Shown: piece after piece, positions 6,613 through 12,900 of the stretch
Position numbering within the stretch: the stretch's first letter is position 1
How the letters are laid out: the number at the start of each line of letters is the position of its first letter
IMG/VR virus record: IMGVR_UViG_3300022707_004719
Location: 1-34,804 of that record
DNA length: 34,804 nt
Reading direction: 5' to 3' (one strand)
Source: a virus
Notes under the pieces: generated by a model
What the model was told of the DNA's origin: nothing
The model's database searches: none
The model's input: only the letters and a program-made list of their open reading frames with translations
Program-made: the position numbers and the translations under genes

Positions 6613-6846
6613 TTAATTTCTTCTATTATTTGAATCAACCAACATTGATTCACTTAATTTTTGAGATCCTGATTCATTTATAATTACAATAAGAGGATCT
6701 CCTTCATTGTGAGTGTCTGACCAATAACAAATATTCTGAACAATTATTTTTGGCTCATACCAATTAAGAGACATGTTTCTCATGTAAGATGCATTTCCAA
6801 CTAAAAAATCAATAAATTTAAATCTTAATTTATTAAATAAACTCAC
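6613..6846 (-). CDS. First gene of the leftward early operon, unknown function
   Basis: This 77-residue protein starts with GTG at 6844-6846 after TTGGAG with spacing five. The first part is basic and amphipathic; the middle is beta-rich, with IIVQNICYWSDTHNEGDP. Its stop abuts the start of the zinc-finger gene. Being next to the divergent control region, it should be the first gene read leftward. I recognise no family. Confidence 0.65.
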   Translation of the reverse strand: MSLFNKLRFKFIDFLVGNASYMRNMSLNWYEPKIIVQNICYWSDTHNEGDPLIVIINESGSQKLSESMLVDSNNRRN

Positions 6847-7072
6847 AAAAACTCCAAATATAAAGGCCCCTTGCTCTGAAACAGCAATACGAAAGCAAGG
6901 GACCAGGTAATCTATAAGGGGAACCTCATAGAAATCTTATAAATTTTTTCTTAATTACTCGTATTGCTAATGCTTGACCAATTTACTTGATTTCTCTTCC
7001 AATATCAAGTACGTTGCATCAAACAGCAATATTGTATTGCGTAACTGTGTAATTATTACACAAGGAGAAATT
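6847..7072. promoter_or_regulatory. Divergent control region with repeated GCAATA half-sites
   Basis: This 226-base intergenic stretch separates the leftward early operon from the only rightward gene. It holds an exact 10-bp inverted pair (AGCAATACGA at 6883-6892 and its complement at 6959-6968). It also holds a compact palindrome GCAATA-TTG-TATTGC (7026-7040) that shares the same half-site, a GTGTAAT-T-ATTACAC palindrome (7047-7061), and an 8-bp inverted repeat CCCTTGCT/AGCAAGGG (6868-6875 and 6894-6901). TTGACC at 6974-6979 could be a rightward -35, but no good -10 follows at the right distance. Four GCAATA half-sites suggest binding of one regulator. Confidence 0.55.
7047..7067 (+). promoter_or_regulatory. 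Palindrome abutting the ribosome binding site of the RAMP-like gene
   Basis: A perfect 15-base palindrome (7047-7061) is followed directly by AAGGAG (7062-7067) and then, five bases later, ATG 7073-7075. The ribosome binding site fixes this ATG as the start, although the frame stays open 33 codons further upstream. The palindrome could be a DNA operator or an RNA hairpin that controls access to the ribosome binding site. Confidence 0.6.
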
Positions 7073-7678
7073 ATGAAAACTTTTGAAGTTGAACTTACTG
7101 GAATAACGCCCTTGCTCCATCATCAGATGACCGAGGAGCAATTAATGGGTTTACTAGGTGCGAAAAAAGGCACCAAAAAAAGTCCTCAAAACATTAGGAC
7201 ACCACGCGAAATAGCCGAGGAGCACGCGTATGGGAATTCTAAAACGGGGTACACAATTCCTACTGGTTATATCAGCGGTGCGTTTAAAAATGTGGCTAGC
7301 GATTATAAACAAAAAGATTCATCGCGTAAAAGTTACAAGTCCATTGCCGGGGGAATATTCAGACCTATGAAAGAGTTTGAAAAAATTACCGACTTAAAAG
7401 GTAAGCCCTTGAAAAAATTCGAAGTTGATATCAAAAAAGCGACGAATCATTTAAAAGGTGCCGTTGCGGTGTGTCGACCAAGGTTTGATGTTTGGAAAAC
7501 TAAATTAGAAATAATGGTGGACGATAGCATTATAGAACCGAGTATGGCGCTTCGCATACTTGAGGACGCTGGAATTAGATCAGGAATAGGATCTTTCCGT
7601 GTGTCAAAAGGGGGCTACTTTGGCCAGTTCCAAGTTACGAGCTGGAAGGAAGCCAAGGCAGCCAAAAAGAAGAAGTAA
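7073..7678 (+). CDS. RAMP/Cas7-like RNA-binding protein of the pentamer-array system
   Basis: This 201-residue protein is the only rightward gene. It has RAMP-type features. The N-terminal beta strand contains ELTGITPLL. IPTGYISGAF (residues 62-71) resembles the IPGSSLKGAL motif of Cas7/Csm3 proteins. Near the C-terminus is the glycine-rich loop GIGSFRVSKGGYFGQF (171-186), and the protein ends in a basic KKKK tail. I recall similar 200-residue phage hypotheticals with a TPLLM start and a GxGDxRPxxGRF end. No nuclease residues are evident. The stop codon sits inside the first boundary motif of the array that follows, with no terminator between, so protein and array RNA probably share one transcript. 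Confidence 0.7.
   Translation: MKTFEVELTGITPLLHHQMTEEQLMGLLGAKKGTKKSPQNIRTPREIAEEHAYGNSKTGYTIPTGYISGAFKNVASDYKQKDSSRKSYKSIAGGIFRPMKEFEKITDLKGKPLKKFEVDIKKATNHLKGAVAVCRPRFDVWKTKLEIMVDDSIIEPSMALRILEDAGIRSGIGSFRVSKGGYFGQFQVTSWKEAKAAKKKK
7277..7312 (+). other. Segment of the RAMP-like gene matched by the first array block
   Basis: Codons 69-80 encode GAFKNVASDYKQ. The same twelve residues are spelled by the first twelve triplets of the array at 7681-7740 once the two fixed bases of each pentamer are skipped. At DNA level 28 of 36 bases agree. All differences are synonymous, including Ser76, AGC here (7298-7300) and TCG in the array (7716-7718). Confidence 0.85.
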
Positions 7679-7680
7679 TT

Positions 7681-7740
7681 GGAGTGCTGTTTTGGAAAGT
7701 AATGTGTCGTGCGGTTCGGTGATGTTACGTAAAGTCAAGT
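7681..7740 (+). other. First array block: interrupted copy of a RAMP-gene segment
   Basis: Twelve consecutive pentamers, starting immediately after the first AATT, have triplets that translate to GAFKNVASDYKQ, identical to residues 69-80 of the adjacent protein. Eleven of the twelve pentamers end in GT, the exception being TTTGG at 7691-7695. The synonymous differences mean it was not copied recently from this gene. The next triplets (AAC, GAA) no longer match this protein. A homologous gene of a related phage is the most economical source. Confidence 0.85.
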
Positions 7741-8135
7741 AACGTGAAGTAAAGAAATGGATTTGCCAGCGTACATGGAAGTACGGATTTTTTGTGAAGG
7801 AATTGATGTAGTGCAAGGTGATGTGGAGTATTGTATGGTGCTGTAGTGCGAAGTAAAGGAATTAATGTTCAGTGAATTGCAGTAGAGCAGGGTGTAGTAC
7901 AGCAGATTAGGGCATTGTAAGGTCCAGTGGAGTATGGTGGATTTTTGTTCTCTAAAGTAAAGTGTTGAAATTTTTGTAGAGTATGGTCTTGTTGTGTGGA
8001 GTGCAGTTATGTGATGAAAATTGAAGCAAGGTCGAGTTTTGTTTTGGAATTAAAGTAACGTCCCGTCTTGTGCGGTAGCGTTTAGTGCTGTGGCGTGGTG
8101 TAGATTAAGGCGTAGTTGTGTAGAGTAATGGAATT

Positions 8136-8282
8136 TTCGTCTTGTCTGGTTGAGTGATGTGAGGTAGCGCGAAGTGAAGGAATTTTTGCAGTGTAATGAT
8201 TGGTAGAGTCCAGTCTTGTCAAGTGAAGAAATTAAAGTGGCGTCAAGTTGAGTGCTGTTAGGTAACGTTTCGTGAAAGAATT
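8136..8282 (+). repeat. Three consecutive canonical 49-base array units
   Basis: Units 8136-8184, 8185-8233 and 8234-8282 are each nine pentamers plus AATT. The ninth pentamers are GAAGG, GAAGA and GAAAG. The first eight triplets of each unit differ completely between units, like spacers, while the GAARR-AATT end is constant, like a short repeat. The third boundary is followed by an extra T, which keeps the register. A weaker nine-pentamer unit with a GATGA-AAATT end is visible at 7973-8022. Confidence 0.75.
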
Positions 8283-8540
8283 TAAAGCAATTTAATGTCA
8301 TTTGTTGTTATGAAAAGTGATGTACTGTTATGTATGGTACCGCCTCGTTCAGTAATGTTAAGAAATTAAGGTTCTGTTTTTTCAAGTAGAGTGTAATGTA
8401 GTAACGTGATGTGAAGTGATTTATTTTGTTGTCCTGTAATCCGAAGCAACTTATTGCGCAGTTGTGTGAAGTTTGGTGAAGAAATTCTGGTGTAGCGATG
8501 TGGCGTTTGGTGCAGTTTAGTTTTGTATCGTCGTGTATAG

Positions 8541-8570
8541 AAGCCCCAACAGATTGGGGCTTTTTATTAT
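8541..8570 (+). terminator. Intrinsic terminator of the RAMP-array transcript
   Basis: A 9-bp stem AAGCCCCAA/TTGGGGCTT with a CAGA loop (8541-8562) is followed by TTTATTATTT and a long pyrimidine tract on the plus strand. This is a strong rho-independent terminator for rightward transcription and sits five bases after the last GT pentamer. On the minus strand the hairpin is not followed by a U run, so it would not efficiently stop the lysis operon that comes the other way. Confidence 0.9.
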
Positions 8571-8638
8571 TTCTTCTTTTTCTTCTTTTTTTTCTTTTTT
8601 TTCTTTCTAGGCTTTTGGCCTGGTAAATCTGATGACAT
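8567..8638 (-). CDS. Tiny poly-lysine peptide
   Basis: This 23-residue ORF starts at ATG 8636-8638, coupled as TAATG to the gene upstream and preceded by GGAGAG six bases away. It ends in an unbroken run of twelve lysines encoded by mixed AAA and AAG codons. Good start signals argue for translation. The same DNA also serves as the pyrimidine tract after the plus-strand terminator, so the frame may be an accident of that tract. If made, it would be a strongly cationic, nucleic-acid- or membrane-binding peptide. Confidence 0.4.
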   Translation of the reverse strand: MSSDLPGQKPRKKKKKKKKKKKK

Positions 8639-8784
8639 TATTTACTCTCCATTTTTTTAAACCATTTCTCGATAATCTGAACTGCCTTTTCCATAAAACG
8701 ATCAATTATTAAAGGCAAAATCCTATCAAGGACAGCTTTTTTTAATAGCTGGGAAATGAGGGCTTTTGCAATCATGGATCCCAT
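8638..8784 (-). CDS. Small amphipathic helical protein in the lysis region
   Basis: This 48-residue ORF runs from ATG 8782-8784; an alternative in-frame ATG lies at 8773-8775. Nearly the whole product is amphipathic helix, with alternating Ile/Leu/Val and Lys/Arg. It could sit at the membrane surface and act as a lysis accessory, but no family is recognised. The stop couples to the poly-lysine ORF as TAATG. Confidence 0.5.
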   Translation of the reverse strand: MGSMIAKALISQLLKKAVLDRILPLIIDRFMEKAVQIIEKWFKKMESK

Positions 8785-8787
8785 AAT

Positions 8788-8994
8788 TTAGGCCTTTGGT
8801 TTTAAAAGATAATTTGCAAGAGCATCGACAGCTTTGTGCACGGTATCATTCCAACTTACATCATCATCTTTCACAGCTTTTGAACTTGCTTCACGATAGA
8901 CTTGATCCCATGCAAGCCAAATTGCTTTTTTGTTGTCAGCATTTTTGACTACAGCTTTGAAATCTTCAGCTAATACATCACTAATTTTACTCAT
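8788..8994 (-). CDS. Small hypothetical protein of the lysis cassette
   Basis: This 68-residue protein starts at ATG 8992-8994, which follows AAGGAG with spacing six. A longer frame from 9024 would overlap the endolysin and lacks such a site. It is helical and soluble, with AIWLAWDQVYREASSKAV in the middle. The position directly after the endolysin suggests a lysis or virion-accessory function. No family recognised. Confidence 0.65.
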   Translation of the reverse strand: MSKISDVLAEDFKAVVKNADNKKAIWLAWDQVYREASSKAVKDDDVSWNDTVHKAVDALANYLLKPKA

Positions 8995-9004
8995 CAAAAT
9001 CTCC

Positions 9005-9370
9005 TTAAAATCGAGACTGGACATGCATATGCTCTACAGATCCTAGAACAGAATGCACTATCGCGGCTCGTGGTTTATTGTCACTCGCAGATTTTGCGGC
9101 AACTTCTTTAAATCTTTTATTCAAAATTCTTCGTAGCCTATAAATATGTAATTTAGGCCATTCTTTTATTGAAATATCAGCTGCTCGACCAGTCTTATGA
9201 GTATTTGAAACTCTGCCTTTAGCATCTTCTTTTAAGGATGTAATTATGAATGGTAAATTAAATTCACTGCAATAAACTGCAACTGTTGCCAGCATTGAAA
9301 AAACATGAGGGGAGATCCACATTAAGTCATCCAATCTCACATCAGGCTTTATGTCAAATAACCGCTTCAT
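9005..9370 (-). CDS. M15-type peptidase endolysin
   Basis: This 121-residue protein has the zinc-peptidase signature of the M15 (VanY/D-Ala-D-Ala carboxypeptidase-like) family. His58 and Asp65 lie in THKTGRAADIS (an HxxxxxxD motif), and Glu113, His114 and His116 lie in EHMHVQ near the C-terminus. Such enzymes cut peptidoglycan cross-links in phage lysis. There is no signal peptide, so it depends on a holin, and a holin-like gene overlaps its start (ATGA at 9367-9370). The length fits a single catalytic domain without a wall-binding module. Confidence 0.85.
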   Translation of the reverse strand: MKRLFDIKPDVRLDDLMWISPHVFSMLATVAVYCSEFNLPFIITSLKEDAKGRVSNTHKTGRAADISIKEWPKLHIYRLRRILNKRFKEVAAKSASDNKPRAAIVHSVLGSVEHMHVQSRF

Positions 9371-9576
9371 TTTATTCCGCTTCTAAAGAACCATGCTACT
9401 GTTCCTAAGATTGTTGCATATAGACCAACCAGCATTTTTCTATGAAGTGCCACTTTTGATTTAACAACTAATAGATCTGGGACAACTATCTTTTTAATAT
9501 CTGCTACATCAGTTCTTATGAAGTCTATTTCTTTGAATAATCGATCGATCCATTTCTCAGTATCTTTATCTTCCAT
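9367..9576 (-). CDS. Holin, XhlA-like
   Basis: This 69-residue protein has a charged coiled-coil N-terminal half and one hydrophobic segment near the C-terminus (about residues 47-64), ending in a basic tail. This is the layout of the XhlA haemolysin/holin family. It directly precedes the endolysin and overlaps it by four bases. A holin or holin accessory role is inferred from topology and context. Confidence 0.65.
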   Translation of the reverse strand: MEDKDTEKWIDRLFKEIDFIRTDVADIKKIVVPDLLVVKSKVALHRKMLVGLYATILGTVAWFFRSGIK

Positions 9577-9585
9577 TGGACCCTC

Positions 9586-9945
9586 CTATAGCTGATCGAC
9601 TAAATTCTTAACAACCGCCTTTAACTTATTAAAGTCTGAAACATTAGTCCAATTAATAGATTTTAATGATGATTTTGCAGTTGATATTTTCGCTTCTCTA
9701 GCTTCTTCAGCAGATTTCAATGTTACATCTTCAACTACTTCCCAGTTACCATCGATATCTTGTTGAACCTTGGCATGTTCTCTTGGGATGTCTGGTCCCT
9801 CTATGATGTCATATTGAGCAGAAGGTTTTTGGTTAGAAGTGGTTTTACCCTTTAAGTCATACCCATTAAATGCATATGAAGTGAGCTTATTTCCATTTTC
9901 ATCCCATGTGTCTAATGTTTCTTTTCGTTTGGCCAACCATTTCAT
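9586..9945 (-). CDS. Short tail-fibre-associated protein
   Basis: This 119-residue protein starts in an ATGA overlap with the 1205-residue fibre gene. The N-terminal part reads DTWDENGNKLTSYAFNGYDL, and the middle has the DGNWEVVED pattern common in small proteins downstream of phage tail fibres. The C-terminal third is helical. It may be a fibre chaperone or a small structural partner. The family is not certain. Confidence 0.55.
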   Translation of the reverse strand: MKWLAKRKETLDTWDENGNKLTSYAFNGYDLKGKTTSNQKPSAQYDIIEGPDIPREHAKVQQDIDGNWEVVEDVTLKSAEEAREAKISTAKSSLKSINWTNVSDFNKLKAVVKNLVDQL

Positions 9946-12900
9946 ATTGATACCTCTCTTGTTGAGGTTATCTTAACATCAATGGTCCCTGTTGAGACTG
10001 ATATATTCTTTAAATTCTCTGGGAAGTCCCATGTCTGTGCTGTTGAGCTTGTTTTAGTAACACTAAATGAAGATGTTCGGTAATTTCCCAACACCCCATC
10101 AGAGTGTGATGGGTAATATAAATCATCTCCACTAGCAACGTCTGGGAAAGTTCTACTCTCTGTTTCTGTTTTTTTATTAGTGCCAGTTCTTTTAGCGAAA
10201 TTAGATTCAATAACATCTAATGGTTCGAACTTTAATGCTGATATTCTAAATTCGCCAGCATTGTCATTATTTAATCTAAGTGTATGGAATCCAGAGAAAT
10301 TAATAGAAGTATTGTTGGCCGTAGTGAAGTTGGCAAAGGCCGATATTGCTTCAGTAAAGACTATATTTGTATCAGTAGTAATAGATAATATAAATCTAAC
10401 AACTGTTGTCTCACCATCAGCTTTAACAATAACTTTCTGACCAACTCTATTGCCTCTAGTGTCTGTAACTATAAAAGTAGTAGAATCAGACATATTTCCG
10501 GAGCCTAATAGAAAGAAGTTCTTCTGAAATAATGGAACACTTGATGTATCAGAAGAACTAGGAGCTGATCCTGCTTTAGTTTGGACTCCTTGGTCATATG
10601 TATTCAGAGCTGTTCTACCATTAATTAAGGCCTGTACTGTAGTTGTACTAGTTGTAAATGCAGCATCAAAAGAACTAAATGACTTACAAAAGAAAAACGA
10701 TCTCATAAAATCATTCAATCCAGACACTGATACATTTGATCCATAATATTCATCTTCAGTAAATAATGCATCTAATCCGTCTGCATCTGTAAATGTTGGA
10801 TTATTAAAACTATAATCTATAACTGATTTTCCTTCATTATACCCACTACGGCTTAAGCGATCTGGAGTTCTAGCTACTCCATCTTGTAAGACGGGTAAAT
10901 TAATTGTATGAATCGGGAAGGCAACCGATTGAAGATTGTTCGCAAGATCTGTTACAGTATTAGAATTGGGATCTGGCTCTTCTCCATCTATAATGAATAC
11001 TGCCCCAATCAATAATTGTACTCCTGAATCTCGTTGCTTAAGCCTGAGAGTATATTGTCCAGCATCCATTCCTGGTAATTCAAAAGCATTTGTATCGGAT
11101 GTAATTCCAGGGCTATTCCATCTTAAGTTAATTACTTGTATTAATGTATTTGTTTCACTAGCAGAAGATCCGTCCACCAAATAAAACTCTACCTCTCTTG
11201 CTTGTACGGCACTTATTGCCAACTTGAACCCTATCCCACCGCCATTTTGTTTTGTCTCAAAAGTGACATCAAAAGTGTCATTAACTACTGTTGTTTCTCT
11301 TGCATTACCATTAAAACCAGCAACAAGAGCAGTATGTGCCCAAGATCCAGTTTGTGTAATTGTATCAATATTGTCGTTAGTGGTTGGTGAATAGAAAGAT
11401 GCTCCACCTTCACCATAATATGTCTTAAATAATTGTTTAGGAGCAATATCAAAGCATTTAATGGCAGCTTTATCTAAAGACAATGATTCTAGTGGTGGTC
11501 TAGTGTGATACTGAACTGCTCCAATAAAGTTGTGTTGATTAGAATCTGCATCTATTTCAAAATTAACTTCTGTTTGGGCCCTTAAATTAATAGTTTTGGA
11601 ACCTCTAGGAAAACTTACAAATGCAGTTATTCTTTTACTTCTTGTCGCTGTATTAGGAATGCCCGGATCATCCATTTGCATGATGTAAAGAAATTGACCA
11701 GAATCAATTTGTGCAGTTACAACAGTTCCAAGTTCGCTCGGTATGAAAGAGAAACTTAATCCACACACATCTGGATCTACATAGATCTCATATATTGTTT
11801 CTGCTGTGTTAGATACATGAACATTACCATCTCCAAGCCTTCCCCTGGCATCTTCTATTAATGCTGCAGATGTTGCACCATTAGCAACATTAATCTTAAC
11901 ATTTGGATGATCAGGACTTAAGAATTGTCCTTTTTGAAATATTAGCGCCAGCTCATGTTGTTTAGCTGTCGTTGCAATATAAGTTAAATCATCTGCAATA
12001 TCAGTGCTTGGATATCCGAGAGAATTTACCATTAACGCATTAGCAACATCGGCACCAGAGCTATTATCAAAATCAATTGCATCTATTTCACCACCACCAG
12101 TGGCACCCATGATCCATTTTTGAGTTTGATTATTATATTCAGCTACATAATTACCACCTATAGAAGATAAATCTTTTGCAGAATCCATACTAGAAATAAT
12201 AATTGCATTTAATGAAAGTTTTCCTGGGCCATTAGCTGAATATAATCCAGATGCAATTGTTGCTGTATGGCTTGTTTCTACTCCATTAATAGTTATTTTG
12301 AAGTTTATTTTATTATTTGCCGATGTTATTTCTAACCCACCGCTACCCCATAAATTGATATTCAAATCTCCAAAAAAGTCCGAGGCACCACCGCCACTAG
12401 CTCCTGCCCATCCAGTTAAAGGTGTCCAGTCTTGATCTGGTTGTGAGCTAAATAACATTCCATCAAAAGAATGCTGGGCTATTGTTGCTTCTGTTTTGGA
12501 AGTATAACTTGCAATAAAATGCTGACCCCATGGTTGGGACATTAATAAAAAACCGCTTGATGGAAATAAGTGAGAATTTTTAACTTTTAAAGTTGTGATT
12601 GCACCTGACCAAGTGACTTCACCTTCTTGTGGTGAAACTTGAGTCATTGCTGGCTCAACACCTTCTAATATAGTTAATATTTGTGTTTGGTCTCCAATTA
12701 CAGCAGAAGTTTTCCCATACCCAGTAGTTGCTGTGATAGTTAAATCAGCTTCATCATAAGTTATTTGTTGTCCACGAATAGTTGCAGTTCCATCTGATAC
12801 ATGAAGTTTCTCGTCTGTACTTATAATGAATTCACCATCTAAACTACGAAATCCAACTTCTATAAATTCTAATACTAGAACATCAGTTCCTGAATCTGTG

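Larger units (their letters stand above)
7677..8540 (+). ncRNA. NNNGT pentamer-array, putative guide or scaffold RNA
   Basis: From 7681 to 8536 the plus strand is written as 164 pentamers in which positions 4-5 are GT 113 times and GC 15 times (hand count), while positions 1-3 vary. Ten AATT tetramers (starting 7677, 7801, 7860, 7969, 8048, 8132, 8181, 8230, 8364, 8483) split it into blocks of 24, 11, 21, 15, 16, 9, 9, 26, 23 and 10 pentamers. Each AATT shifts the register by one base. The pentamer before the last nine AATTs always ends GG or GA. The array is not a protein gene: a period of five is incompatible with codons and all plus frames are broken by stops. It lies between the RAMP-like gene and a terminator. 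The weakest pentamer fit is at 7756-7790. Confidence 0.85.

Noticed and set aside
6974-7072. Longer start for the RAMP-like gene (33 extra codons)
   Set aside because: AAGGAG at 7062-7067 with proper spacing points to ATG 7073. The upstream extension covers palindromic control DNA and begins with a non-ATG-supported, unlikely N-terminus.
7604-8301. Minus-strand open frames at 7604-7816 and 8050-8301 inside the array
   Set aside because: They arise because the AC dinucleotide repeated every five bases on that strand excludes many stops. Both lack a ribosome binding site, have repetitive Thr/Leu/Ser/His composition, and lie fully within or across the pentamer array.
7681-8540. Array as a classical CRISPR array
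   Set aside because: There is no long identical repeat. The only constant parts are the GY step and the GRAATT boundary, and units vary in length by multiples of five. No cas1, cas2 or cas6 is present.
7681-8540. Array as a diversity-generating-retroelement template repeat or a simple microsatellite
   Set aside because: No reverse transcriptase gene is present, the differences are not limited to A positions, and the variable triplets are not repeated.
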